Below are positions 44,616 through 53,391 of a DNA stretch of 64,000 nt, in pieces. Origin of the DNA: Achromobacter marplatensis (GTDB taxonomy: Bacteria > Pseudomonadota > Gammaproteobacteria > Burkholderiales > Burkholderiaceae_B). The DNA is taken from NCBI RefSeq assembly GCF_002209535.1, contig NZ_NJIG01000003.1, positions 62,001 through 126,000 of the forward strand. Reading direction: 5' to 3'. The notes beneath the pieces were generated by a model. It did no database searches, was not told the origin of the DNA, and was given only the letters and a program-made list of their open reading frames with translations. How positions within the stretch are numbered: position 1 is the stretch's first letter; every line of letters begins with the position of its first letter. The position numbers were made by a program, and so were the translations under genes.

Positions 44616-45995
44616 CTACTTGTCCAAGCCCGCCATCAGCACATATTTGACCTCGACGTATTCTTCGATCCCGTAATAGCTGCCCTCGCGGCCGTAGCCT
44701 GAGTGCTTCATGCCGCCAAACGGAATCGATGCGGTGCCGACGGAGCCGGAGTTCAGGATCACCATACCGGCTTCGATGTTCCTGGATAACCGGAAGGACC
44801 GCGCCAGATCACGCGTGAAGACGTACGCCACCAACCCATATTCGGAATGGTTCGCGCGCGCGACGACCTCGTCTTCGGTGTGGAACCGATACACCGCAAA
44901 CACTGGTCCGAAAATCTCGGTGTGCGCCACGCGCATGTCGTCGGTCAGGCCGGCCAGTACCGTGGGCTCGTAGAACAGCCCGCCCTTCGCATGGGGTTTG
45001 CCTCCCAGCACCACCTGCGCGCCGGCGCGTTTGGCGTCATCGACCAATTCGGCCACCTTGTCGATGCCCGCCTGATTGATCAACGGCCCCACTACGAACG
45101 CTTCCTGCATGCCTTGGTCCACCCGGATCCGGGCGACTTTCTCGGCTACCGCCGCCACAAAACTGTCGTGGATCGCATCCTGCACGTAGATGCGGTTGGG
45201 CGAAATGCACACTTGGCCCGAATTACGCAGCTTCGCGGCAACCAGGTTCGTGGCCGCATCGTCGATGCTGGCGTCGTCGAAGACGATGAAGGGCGCATTG
45301 CCTCCCAGTTCCAACGTCATCTTCTTCAGGCCGTTGCCGCAGGCGGCAGCCAGCATTTTGCCGACAGCCGTGGAGCCGGTGAACGAGATCTTGCGGATGC
45401 GCGAGTCGCCGGTAAACAGTTCCCCGATCTCTTTCGGATTGCCGGTGACCATCTCGAACACGCCTTCCGGGATGCCGGCCTTGCGGGCGTACGCAAGCAT
45501 CTTGTACGCGGTCAAGGGGGTCAGTTCGGACGGCTTGATGATCATGGTGCACCCCGCCGCCAACGCGGTGGCGATCTTGCGGGCGATCATCATGAACGGG
45601 AAGTTCCACGGCGTGATGGCTGCGGTGGGGCCGGCGGGCTCCTTGAACACCAGGATTTCGGCGCCGGCGGCGTGCGACGGAATGGTGTCGCCATAGACGC
45701 GCTTGGCTTCTTCGGCATACCACTCGATGAAACCCAGTCCGTAATCGATTTCGCCCAAGGCTTCGGGCAGGCATTTGCCGTTTTCCTTGACCATGATCTC
45801 GGCGAACACGCGCTTGTCCGCGCGAATCAGTTCAAACCAACGGCGCAGCAGGTCACCACGCTCCTTGGCGAGTTTGCGGGACCACTGCGGGAAGGCGCTG
45901 CAGGTTCGATCGATGGCGGCCTGGATGTCGGCTGCGCCCAGTTCGGGCGCTTCGCCGACGATCGAGCCGTCGGCGGGATTGAATACGTTGATCAT
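44616..45995 (-). CDS. NAD(P)-dependent aldehyde dehydrogenase, succinate-semialdehyde type
   Basis: Enzyme of 459 residues of the aldehyde dehydrogenase superfamily, closest in layout to GabD-type succinate-semialdehyde dehydrogenases. The catalytic Cys263 is in GQVCISPNR, the general base Glu229 in LELGGNAP, and the cofactor loop FTGST is at 205-209. It oxidises an aldehyde, probably a semialdehyde, to the acid. It is divergent from an AraC-family regulator 174 bases away, which likely controls it. The N-terminus is slightly shorter than in E. coli GabD. Confidence 0.92.
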   Translation of the reverse strand: MINVFNPADGSIVGEAPELGAADIQAAIDRTCSAFPQWSRKLAKERGDLLRRWFELIRADKRVFAEIMVKENGKCLPEALGEIDYGLGFIEWYAEEAKRVYGDTIPSHAAGAEILVFKEPAGPTAAITPWNFPFMMIARKIATALAAGCTMIIKPSELTPLTAYKMLAYARKAGIPEGVFEMVTGNPKEIGELFTGDSRIRKISFTGSTAVGKMLAAACGNGLKKMTLELGGNAPFIVFDDASIDDAATNLVAAKLRNSGQVCISPNRIYVQDAIHDSFVAAVAEKVARIRVDQGMQEAFVVGPLINQAGIDKVAELVDDAKRAGAQVVLGGKPHAKGGLFYEPTVLAGLTDDMRVAHTEIFGPVFAVYRFHTEDEVVARANHSEYGLVAYVFTRDLARSFRLSRNIEAGMVILNSGSVGTASIPFGGMKHSGYGREGSYYGIEEYVEVKYVLMAGLDK

Positions 45996-46169
45996 GATGG
46001 TGTTCCTGTCGGGTTGAGGAATGCCTGAGGCACGGATGTAATGCTAGGATTTCCGACACGATCATTCGATGGCCTACGGTCTTTGTTTATTGCCTAAAAC
46101 TATTGGGCTGGATATTTTTGTCACTTCCATGGCAAGCTGTTAACCCACCGCCCGACCCTGTCCCGGACC

Positions 46170-47129
46170 ATGCCCGACAACCCCAAACCCGACGACTTGC
46201 TGGCCCCCGTGCGCCAGCGGATGGCCCGCCTGCTAGACGTGCTGGCGCCCACCGAGGGCTACAACCTGACGGTCCTGGAAGACGTGCGGCTACTGCGTTC
46301 CAACCGCCCGCTGAAGTCCGTTCCCGTGCTGTACGACCCCGGCATCGTGATCGTGTGCCAGGGCAAGAAGCGAGGCTTTTTCGGTGGGCAGACCTACTTG
46401 TACGACGCGCATCAATGCCTGGTCGTCTCGGTGCCGGTGCCCTTCACGATGGAGACGGACGCCAGCGAAGCTGAGCCCTTGCTGGCCCTCTACATGCATC
46501 TGGACTTCAAGCTGGCGGCCGACCTCATGTTGCAGATCGACCAGTTGGGCGGTTTTGTGGCGGCCGAGCCGAAAGGCATGATGTCCAGCCCCATGGATCC
46601 GCCGCTGACGGATTCCGTGCTGCGTCTGCTGCAAGCGCTGGGCGACCCCATCGAGGCGCAGGTCCTGGGGCCGGCGCTTGTGCGCGAAATCTACTTCCGC
46701 ATCCTGACTGGTGCGCAGGGGCCGGCCATGCGGGCGGCACTAGCCATGCAGGGCCAGTTCGGCAAAGTCGTCCGGGCATTGCGCAGGATCCACGCCGCTT
46801 TCAAGGACGACCTGACCGTGGACCAGTTGGCGCGGGAAGCGGGCATGAGCGTGCCGGCGTTCCACGTGCATTTCAAGGCGGTGACCAGCACCTCGCCAAT
46901 GCAGTACCTGAAATCCACGCGCCTGCACCACGCGCGGCTGCTGATGGTGCGCAATTCGATCACGGCGGCCGCGGCCAGCGCCGCAGTCGGCTATGAAAGC
47001 CCGTCGCAGTTCAGTCGGGAGTTCAAGCGCCTGTTCGGACGCAGCCCGGTCGAAGAGGTGAACCGGATGCGGGCGGATTTTGCCGTGCCGCCGGCCTTCG
47101 CCGCGTCGGCTTACGTCTCGTCCCATTGA
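46170..47129 (+). CDS. AraC-family transcriptional regulator
   Basis: Regulator of 319 residues with an N-terminal AraC-N-type effector domain (SVPVLYDPGIVIVCQGKK and LVVSVPVPFTMETD) and a C-terminal double helix-turn-helix at about 210-310 (LAREAGMSVPAFHVHF and AASAAVGYESPSQFSREF). It is divergent from the aldehyde dehydrogenase gene and probably activates it in response to a pathway substrate. Confidence 0.93.
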   Translation: MPDNPKPDDLLAPVRQRMARLLDVLAPTEGYNLTVLEDVRLLRSNRPLKSVPVLYDPGIVIVCQGKKRGFFGGQTYLYDAHQCLVVSVPVPFTMETDASEAEPLLALYMHLDFKLAADLMLQIDQLGGFVAAEPKGMMSSPMDPPLTDSVLRLLQALGDPIEAQVLGPALVREIYFRILTGAQGPAMRAALAMQGQFGKVVRALRRIHAAFKDDLTVDQLAREAGMSVPAFHVHFKAVTSTSPMQYLKSTRLHHARLLMVRNSITAAAASAAVGYESPSQFSREFKRLFGRSPVEEVNRMRADFAVPPAFAASAYVSSH

Positions 47130-47301
47130 AGGGGCAAGGGAATCCAGGGCGCGATAGGCTACAGTGCGAAGGGTCGAGCGACATTTCGCGCTCCCAAGCA
47201 GCGCCCTGCCCGCTGAATGATTGCATCGGCCTGATGGGCCATCGCAACAGTCGAGGTCAGCCGCAGCGCCGCGCGCACACGAATCCAGGAGAAGTACAGC
47301 A

Positions 47302-47802
47302 GTGAACGACACCCGCACAACGGATACTGATACATCGGAAGACCGCAAGGAACAAGAGCCCCGACTTTGGCGTGATGACGGCTGGACCGCCCGGATCATC
47401 AAGAACGAGGACGACGACGGCTGGGCCGTTGAAATGACCCTGGACGGCCAGGCCGAGCCGGCCCTGGTAGGCCCGTGGACCATGGGCCGCGACAAGAAGA
47501 ACCCCAAACCGCTCGACTCCCCCGCCTTCTTCACCCTGGTCAAGACGGCCAACGAAGTCCTGCGCCGTCACGAACAGCAATTGCATGCGACGCTGCACAA
47601 GAGCGTGAAGATCGACGCCGCCGCCGGCCGCCTGACCGTCAAGCTGGACATCGTTCCCGACGAAGATGAACCCTACGCCGTCCTGAGCGCCTACGACGAA
47701 CTGGGCGAACAACTGGCCCAGGTCAACGTTGCGCCGACGTACAAGCTGAACGTGCAACGCGCATCAGAGTGGGTCAGCAACGGCTTTCCCAAGCACGGCT
47801 GA
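47302..47802 (+). CDS. Conserved-type cytosolic protein of unknown function, GTG start
   Basis: A 166-residue acidic protein without signal peptide or membrane segment. The GTG at 47302 has AGGAGAAG seven bases upstream, which outranks an ATG 27 codons earlier. The middle has WTMGRDKKNPKPLDSPAFFT and the C-terminal half a beta-rich stretch (RLTVKLDIVPDEDEPYAVLS). No family recognised. It looks like a real gene from its ribosome site and GC-rich third positions. Confidence 0.75.
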   Translation: MNDTRTTDTDTSEDRKEQEPRLWRDDGWTARIIKNEDDDGWAVEMTLDGQAEPALVGPWTMGRDKKNPKPLDSPAFFTLVKTANEVLRRHEQQLHATLHKSVKIDAAAGRLTVKLDIVPDEDEPYAVLSAYDELGEQLAQVNVAPTYKLNVQRASEWVSNGFPKHG

Positions 47803-47814
47803 CCCCGCCCGCGG

Positions 47815-48786
47815 TCATTGCGCCAGCGGCCCCACCGCAATCGCGATTTTTCCTTGAACGCCGTGGTTGGGGCTTTCAAGCCGGGCATGCGCCAGCGGAA
47901 TATCGGCAAGCGAATAAACAGCGCCTACGTGTGGCCGCAGCTGACCGCGCGTGACCAAGGCGCTCAGCTCATCAAGCTTGCCGCGGTGCTGTCTGGTGAA
48001 CACGAAGTGGTAGCTCGCGTTCTTGCCCCAGGCCTGAACCAGGTTTTGGGGCTGCGCAATATCCACGATCGTCACCACGCGGCCAAGTTGCGCAAGCGCG
48101 TCGGGGCTGCGCGACAACGTGTTGCCGCCAATGGTGTCGAACACGACATCGACGCCGCGCCCGCCCGTTTCCCGCATGATGGCGTCGACGTAGTCTTCCT
48201 TTTCATAGTCGATCACCACATCGGCGCCCATGCGCCGGGCGAACTCGAAGCTTGTTTCACGCACGGTCGTGAACACCCGCGCACCGATCGCTTTTGCCAG
48301 CTGGATCGCCACGTGCCCCACGCCCCCTGCTCCGCCGTGCACCAGAATGCTCTCGCCCACCCTGAGCCCCGCACGCACGGTCAGCGCTTCCCATGCCGTC
48401 CCGCCCACCAAGGTCAGGCTTGCCGCCTCAAGATGGCTTAGCGACGCCGGCTTCTTTCCGACGATGCTTTCGGCGGCAACGTGGTATTCGGCATAACTTC
48501 CCGGCCCGTCGAATATTTGCGGGGTGTACCAGACTTCGTCCCCGGGCGAGAACGCCGTCACACCTGGCCCGACGGCTTCGACAACGCCTGATACGTCGTG
48601 GCCGGTGATGGCCGGCAACGGCACTAGGTCGGGATAGTCGCCACGCCGAACCTGGTAGTCCAGGGGATTGATCGAGGTCGCCTGTACTCGAACCAGGACC
48701 TGCCCCGTGTGCGGCACGGGCGTGGGCAGGTCGCGAAGTTCGAAAGCGTCCGGGCCGCCAAAAGAGTTGAGTGTTATCGCTTTCAT
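47815..48786 (-). CDS. Quinone oxidoreductase-type medium-chain dehydrogenase
   Basis: NADPH-dependent enzyme of 323 residues of the zinc-independent quinone-oxidoreductase branch. The GroES-like domain ends near residue 110; the nucleotide motif [19 protein letters not shown] follows, then the DTIGGNTL region. It probably reduces quinones or reactive carbonyls. The ATG at 48786 has AAGGA upstream. It is the second gene behind an ArsR repressor (61 bases apart) and has its own copy of the operator in front of it, so it is probably repressed by that ArsR protein. Confidence 0.91.
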   Translation of the reverse strand: MKAITLNSFGGPDAFELRDLPTPVPHTGQVLVRVQATSINPLDYQVRRGDYPDLVPLPAITGHDVSGVVEAVGPGVTAFSPGDEVWYTPQIFDGPGSYAEYHVAAESIVGKKPASLSHLEAASLTLVGGTAWEALTVRAGLRVGESILVHGGAGGVGHVAIQLAKAIGARVFTTVRETSFEFARRMGADVVIDYEKEDYVDAIMRETGGRGVDVVFDTIGGNTLSRSPDALAQLGRVVTIVDIAQPQNLVQAWGKNASYHFVFTRQHRGKLDELSALVTRGQLRPHVGAVYSLADIPLAHARLESPNHGVQGKIAIAVGPLAQ

Positions 48787-48814
48787 TGCAATCCTTCGTT
48801 TCGGCAAAAAGGGA

Positions 48815-48832
48815 TATCGGGAATTATCGATA
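48815..48832. promoter_or_regulatory. Candidate ArsR operator, copy 1
   Basis: TATCGGGAATTATCGATA lies between the ArsR and quinone-oxidoreductase genes. It matches copy 2 (49161-49178, read on the minus strand) at 16 of 18 bases and is a near-palindrome. Confidence 0.7.
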
Positions 48833-48847
48833 TAATGGAGTAAAAAA

Positions 48848-49150
48848 TTACAGCTCTTTCCCGATCACCTGGGCCAGAGCACGGATGGTTGCTTCGTTTC
48901 GCTTGTAGTAGGTCCACTGCCCGATACGCCTGGCTTCGACCAGGCCAGCACGTTGCAGCGTCGCAAGATAATCAGACACGGTGGATTGCGACAGCCCAAC
49001 GCCTTCTTGAATACTGCTGACGCAGACGCCGACCGTATGCACGTCACCTTCATCCTGTGGAGGAAAGTTCTTGGCCGGATCCTTCAGCCCTTTCACGATG
49101 TCCAGGCGGGTGCGGTTCGAGAGCGCTTTGAATATTTCGAGCAAATCCAT
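48848..49150 (-). CDS. ArsR-family transcriptional repressor
   Basis: Winged helix-turn-helix repressor of 100 residues ([40 protein letters not shown] as recognition region; [15 protein letters not shown] at the end). One cysteine (VGVCVSS) sits before the recognition helix, but the metal-binding CxC motif of ArsR/CadC is absent, so a redox or organic signal is more likely than arsenite. The promoter puts the transcription start at or within a base or two of the ATG, so the mRNA is probably leaderless. Confidence 0.9.
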   Translation of the reverse strand: MDLLEIFKALSNRTRLDIVKGLKDPAKNFPPQDEGDVHTVGVCVSSIQEGVGLSQSTVSDYLATLQRAGLVEARRIGQWTYYKRNEATIRALAQVIGKEL

Positions 49151-49156
49151 AACCGG

Positions 49157-49184
49157 ATTGTATCGGTATTTCCCGATATGTCAA
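49157..49184 (-). promoter_or_regulatory. Promoter of the ArsR gene with embedded operator
   Basis: On the minus strand TTGACA (49184-49179) and TACAAT (49162-49157) are separated by 16 bases. The 18-bp operator copy 2 fills the spacer, so bound repressor would block RNA polymerase. The -10 box ends six bases before the ATG. Confidence 0.7.
49161..49178. promoter_or_regulatory. Candidate ArsR operator, copy 2
   Basis: TATCGGTATTTCCCGATA on the plus strand has perfect six-base arms. On the minus strand it differs from copy 1 at two positions only. It overlaps the ArsR promoter, as expected for autorepression. Confidence 0.72.
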
Positions 49185-49208
49185 TACGATAGTCAAAGCA
49201 GGCGCAAC

Positions 49209-49592
49209 TCATCGGCTTTTGGCAATCACGCCACTCATGTACTGATTCAGATCGCGAAAATCCTGCACCGTCCAGGTGTGTGGCGCCAGCTTCACGCCGT
49301 TCTCCCGCAAGGTGCGGGGAATCAGGTCTCCATTGGGCCGAAGGATTACCGACGAAACAATGACGCCCGGATAATCATGGAGTCGTTTCTTGAAAGCGGC
49401 GGTGGTCAAATCAGGGGTGGGAGGATTGCTTTTCTTGGCCAACGGCCCGGTCCCCTTGATATCCGCGCCATGGCACATGGCGCATCTCTGGGTAAAGAGA
49501 TTCTTTCCATTGCCATTTTGCGCGAAGGACACTGATGCTTGAGTCAGCAGCACAGCCCCTAGCGAAGCAATGCAGAATGCGCGTACTTTCAT
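49209..49592 (-). CDS. Small periplasmic cytochrome c
   Basis: Class I c-type cytochrome of 127 residues. A Sec signal ends near SVSFA-QNGNG, and the haem attachment motif CAMCH follows in FTQRCAMCHGADIKGTGP. A C-terminal Met (NQYMSG) is the likely second iron ligand. It carries electrons between a dehydrogenase and an oxidase. The ATG at 49592 follows AAGGCGAA. The neighbouring ArsR gene downstream has its own promoter. Confidence 0.9.
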   Translation of the reverse strand: MKVRAFCIASLGAVLLTQASVSFAQNGNGKNLFTQRCAMCHGADIKGTGPLAKKSNPPTPDLTTAAFKKRLHDYPGVIVSSVILRPNGDLIPRTLRENGVKLAPHTWTVQDFRDLNQYMSGVIAKSR

Positions 49593-49855
49593 TTCGCCTT
49601 GTTGTATAAACCTGAGCACTATCAAGAGCAAACTCCGGGGTGTACATTCCGGAGTGCCTGGCACGGCCGGCGGGCCGTGGCTCATTGTCGGCCGCCGCGC
49701 GGGCCGCATTATCGCAGACGGCAGCAGTGCACACGAACACAATAGGCATGGCGCCTGCCTATTGCCCTTCCATGCGCTGACTTCGCGATGGCCTCCCTAT
49801 CAACATGACCCCCCCGGCCAGCACAAACTGCCTGCTGCCGGCGAGCAGACTTCGC

Positions 49856-50782
49856 ATGCAACGACATTTTTCAAGTGCCCTGTTCTTTGCCCTCATTGCC
49901 AGCGTCGGTGTTTTTAGTCCTCCGACGCACGCCCAGCCCCCATCGACGCCAAAGGTGCAAGCCGGCGAGGGGCGCCCATACGAAATCGCGGACAGTGAAG
50001 TCTGGGACGTGCCCGACCCGGTGTCGGGGCGCGGCTACCAGGTCTTCGTTGCCCTGCCGCCGTCCTATGCAAAGCAGCCACAGCGGCGCTACCCGGTGCT
50101 GTATGTGACCGACGCCGATTACGCTTTTCCGATCATCCGGCAATTAGGACGCCGCCTGAACGTCGAAGGGCCCAAGATAGAGGAATTCATCCTGGTCGGC
50201 TTGTCTTATGGCAAGGGTGAAGATGGCGGGCCGAGCCGCCAACGTGACTACACGCCGACGCCCAATGGCCCAAGCTCGGCCCCCGCCAACGCCGTCCATG
50301 GCCAGTCGCGCGCCTATCAAGCGTATCTGCGCGATCAGGTCAAACCATTCATCGCGGATCGTTATCGGGCCGACACTGCCCGCGCAATCTTTTTGGGGCA
50401 CTCTTACGGCGCCCTGCTTGGGACGCAGATCCTTTTCACCGAGCCCAGCTTGTTCAGCGGCTATATCCTCGGCAGCCCGTCTCTCTGGTATGACAAGCGG
50501 TATGCCTTCACGCTCGAAGCGCAATACGCCAAGCAGAATCAGGACCTCGCGGCAAATGTCTATCTGTATGTCGGCGCCTTTGAGGCTCTGCGCAAAGGGG
50601 ATCGGCGCTACAACCAGACGGTGGACATGGTCGCCGACAACCGGGCGCTGGAAACGGCCTTGCAGGGCCGCAAGTACCCGGGCTTGAAACTGAAATCAGC
50701 GGTCCTGAACGACGAAGACCATCTCAGCGTCGCCCCGCGTGGATTCACGCAGGGCCTGAAATATCTGTTGCCTGTCCGCTGA
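49856..50782 (+). CDS. Exported alpha/beta hydrolase, siderophore-esterase-like (IroE/Fes group)
   Basis: A 308-residue periplasmic or secreted hydrolase with a Sec signal ending near THAQP. The nucleophile elbow GHSYGALLG carries the Ser; the late His is probably in NDEDHLSV. The segment RRYPVLYVTDADYAFP and the YILGSPSLWYD stretch are typical of the enterobactin-esterase-like group, whose members hydrolyse ester bonds in siderophores or other esters. An in-frame ATG at 49805 is an alternative start. No siderophore genes are nearby, so the substrate is open. Confidence 0.86.
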   Translation: MQRHFSSALFFALIASVGVFSPPTHAQPPSTPKVQAGEGRPYEIADSEVWDVPDPVSGRGYQVFVALPPSYAKQPQRRYPVLYVTDADYAFPIIRQLGRRLNVEGPKIEEFILVGLSYGKGEDGGPSRQRDYTPTPNGPSSAPANAVHGQSRAYQAYLRDQVKPFIADRYRADTARAIFLGHSYGALLGTQILFTEPSLFSGYILGSPSLWYDKRYAFTLEAQYAKQNQDLAANVYLYVGAFEALRKGDRRYNQTVDMVADNRALETALQGRKYPGLKLKSAVLNDEDHLSVAPRGFTQGLKYLLPVR

Positions 50783-51013
50783 AACCAATGCCGTCCCCAC
50801 GCGCCCATCAGCGCCAGGACCGGCTTCCCACATGAATGTTTACTACCGGACAGCAAGGTTTCTGATACATTGACGCCCAAAATCAATACAAGCGCGGCCA
50901 TTTTGCGGCCCCGCTTGCGCCGGGTATGACAGCGGCGCGCAGATGGTCTTTCCAGGGCATGCCGCGCTGAAGGGCTCAACTCTCAACAGTAGAACTTTGG
51001 GGTAACGGTCAAA

Positions 51014-51379
51014 ATGAGAAAATTGGCACTGCTTGTTGTCTTGCCATCGCTGCTTGTGGGGTGCACTTCTGGGCAGATGAACATGCTGATGGGCACGCGC
51101 AATAAAACCTATAACGACGTCAATTCAATCTGGGTCGGCAGTACCGAAGAACAACTGATCTCGAAGTGGGGTCCCCCCAAAAAGAGCTATACGCTTGAAA
51201 GCGGTGCAAAAATCGTTTCATACGAAGAAATCTGGGGCCCTATGTCCGCGTATCACGTATGCATCGAAAAGTTCATGATCGACAAAGGCGTGGTGACCAA
51301 GTGGGGGATTTCGGATTGCCCATCGCGCATTTCGGGCACCCTGCCGAAAGACAGCCCTATTCCGCAACCTACCATGTAG
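51014..51379 (+). CDS. Small putative lipoprotein
   Basis: A 121-residue lipoprotein with lipobox LVGC-TSGQ. The motif IWVGSTEEQLISKWGPPKKSY resembles the small BamE/SmpA-like fold (a short helix ending in WGPP), as in the lipoprotein at 20865-21434. A Cys pair (YHVCIEK and SDCPSR) follows. Function unknown. A strong hairpin separates it from the convergent diguanylate cyclase gene. Confidence 0.8.
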   Translation: MRKLALLVVLPSLLVGCTSGQMNMLMGTRNKTYNDVNSIWVGSTEEQLISKWGPPKKSYTLESGAKIVSYEEIWGPMSAYHVCIEKFMIDKGVVTKWGISDCPSRISGTLPKDSPIPQPTM

Positions 51380-51388
51380 GGAAAAGCG

Positions 51389-51411
51389 TCCTTGCGCGAC
51401 ACGCGCAAGGA
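51389..51411. terminator. Hairpin terminator between convergent genes
   Basis: TCCTTGCGCG pairs perfectly with CGCGCAAGGA over an ACA loop, 10 bases after the lipoprotein stop. No long T-run follows on the plus strand. Confidence 0.6.
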
Positions 51412-51443
51412 TTAGCCGGGTTGCGTCGGGCCTGCAAATAGAT

Positions 51444-53036
51444 TCACACCCCTGCCCACCCTTGGGCTGTTTGCTGCGCCCGCCGCGCCTGTTTGTCCGC
51501 ATACATAAGCCGGTCAGCTTCCTTGAGCGCGGCTTGTAGCGAACTGACAGCGGGATCCACGCTGACAATGCCAAAGCTTGCGCCTCGATAGTCGAAACTG
51601 CACTCATCTGAGGTATAGGTACCGATCAGCGGCAGCGCCAGCCGGCTGCGCATCTCGTCGACGACCCTTTGCGGATCGTCGGACGCGGACGGGGTCACGA
51701 GTCCAACCACAACGAACTCGTCGCCACCCCATCGACCCAGCACATCGCTTGCCCGCAGAGCCGCCGACATGCGCCGGCCAACCTCGATCAAAAATTTGTC
51801 GCCGGCCTCATGCCCATAGGTGTCGTTGATGGGTTTGAATCCATCCAGATCGATAAAGGCCACCAGCACCCATTGCTGCGTGCGCTTTGCCAGAGCGAAC
51901 AACCGCTCCAACTCGGCCAATACTGCGCGTCGATTCGGCAGGCCGGTCAGCGCGTCATAGTTGGCCGCATACCGTTCATCCTGTCGGCGCATCACGATTT
52001 GGCGGGCCACATGGCCAGATAGCAGGATCACGATCAAGCCAAACACCGCAACCAGCCCCGCCATCCAGACATGCTGTCTGCGCATGGGAGCAAGATGCTC
52101 CAAACTCGCCAACGTGAGCAACTGATATTGGGTACCCGACAACGGCTGTTGCCGCAGCAGATAGGGCCTGCCTTCGATGAGCCACTGGTCGGCACTGTCT
52201 GACCCGTCTGCCGCGCGCACATCCATGAGCTCGCCTGGCTCTTCTTCGCCGTCCGGCGGAAGAACCGTGCCTGGCGGAAGAAGCGCCGCGACGTTGCGTA
52301 GCATGAACGGCTCCGACGAAGCCGTGATCACGCGCCCCTGGCGATTCACGATCAGCGCAACATGGCGCCCTGTCAGATAAAGCGCCACCTCTGGCGCGTC
52401 GAACTTGACCGTGACTGAGCCCAACGGCACGTCGTTCGAGTCCTCGATGCGACTGGCCACGAAATAGGATGGCGATTTATTCAGACGAGCAATACCGAAC
52501 GAATGGCCATTGCCGGTGCGCAACGCATCAATGAGGTAGGGCCGGCCCGAGTAGATCATGCCCACGATGCTGTCCGGTTCGGCCCAATTGCTGGCCGTCA
52601 CCGTATCGTCCGACATATTGTTCATGTAAATGCGCGCGTAACGCAGATCACTGGCCAGTGCGTTCATGACGTCGCCCACCCTGCGCACCAAGGGGTCTCG
52701 CGCAAACTGCGCAGCGCGCTCTTGCCGTGTCAGCTCGGCGACGCCTGGCGGGTCTGTGCGATAGCGAATTGCGAGCTCAATCACCAGACTCTGCCGCGCC
52801 ACCATATTGGCCACGCTCACCATCTCGGTAAACAAGCGGTCCATCACGCGCACGGTCGTTTTAGACTCGTATTCGGCGCTGGCCGCCAGTCTAGCCAGCT
52901 GCGCAGTCACGATTCTCTGCGAAACCCACCACCCCAGGCCCGCTATCAGCGCTATCCAGACGACGGCCAACCACAGTGTGACCCGGCGCACGGAGGGCCG
53001 CATCTGTTGTTCACGCCTGCCTTGCTGCAGCAACAC
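51444..53036 (-). CDS. Membrane diguanylate cyclase with periplasmic sensor domain
   Basis: Inner-membrane c-di-GMP synthase of about 530 residues. Two membrane helices (about 22-40 and 324-345) enclose a ~280-residue periplasmic domain of the Cache/CHASE size class. The GGDEF domain begins at YDALTGLPNRR; its active site GGDEF is at about 437-441, and the product-inhibition site RASD sits exactly five residues before it. The enzyme is therefore probably active and feedback-regulated. GTG at 53036 follows GAGGGGAG; TTG at 53057 and ATG at 53003 are alternatives. It is divergent from an autotransporter gene. Confidence 0.92.
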   Translation of the reverse strand: MLLQQGRREQQMRPSVRRVTLWLAVVWIALIAGLGWWVSQRIVTAQLARLAASAEYESKTTVRVMDRLFTEMVSVANMVARQSLVIELAIRYRTDPPGVAELTRQERAAQFARDPLVRRVGDVMNALASDLRYARIYMNNMSDDTVTASNWAEPDSIVGMIYSGRPYLIDALRTGNGHSFGIARLNKSPSYFVASRIEDSNDVPLGSVTVKFDAPEVALYLTGRHVALIVNRQGRVITASSEPFMLRNVAALLPPGTVLPPDGEEEPGELMDVRAADGSDSADQWLIEGRPYLLRQQPLSGTQYQLLTLASLEHLAPMRRQHVWMAGLVAVFGLIVILLSGHVARQIVMRRQDERYAANYDALTGLPNRRAVLAELERLFALAKRTQQWVLVAFIDLDGFKPINDTYGHEAGDKFLIEVGRRMSAALRASDVLGRWGGDEFVVVGLVTPSASDDPQRVVDEMRSRLALPLIGTYTSDECSFDYRGASFGIVSVDPAVSSLQAALKEADRLMYADKQARRAQQTAQGWAGV

Positions 53037-53391
53037 GTCGCTCCCCTCACGAAACAAGCGTCCAAAACAACTTTCTGTATCGTTCGTGGCCCTATTGCTC
53101 CTGGCTGGAGTATAAGCGTCGACTCTCTGGCGATCCTATGAAAATCCACTATTCAAGCGCCCAATATCCCCCGGGCCTTAATAATCTTCACATGGCAGCT
53201 ATGCCTAGCAACACAATATCGTGAGAAAAGCTCCCCGGCGCTTTTGTTGACAATCCTTGACGGTGGGATTCCGGCGATATCCGCCACACACGTTCCCATG
53301 GGGATGATCGGGGGGGTAAACGCCTATAAAGTTGAGCACCCCACGTGCCGTATTAACTGCGTGGTTTGCATCTACTGACAGAGGAATGGTC
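53037..53391. other. Regulatory region between diguanylate cyclase and autotransporter
   Basis: These 355 bases carry both divergent promoters. A TTG start at 53332 would extend the autotransporter by 20 residues but has no ribosome site. No gene, RNA or repeat is seen. Confidence 0.5.
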
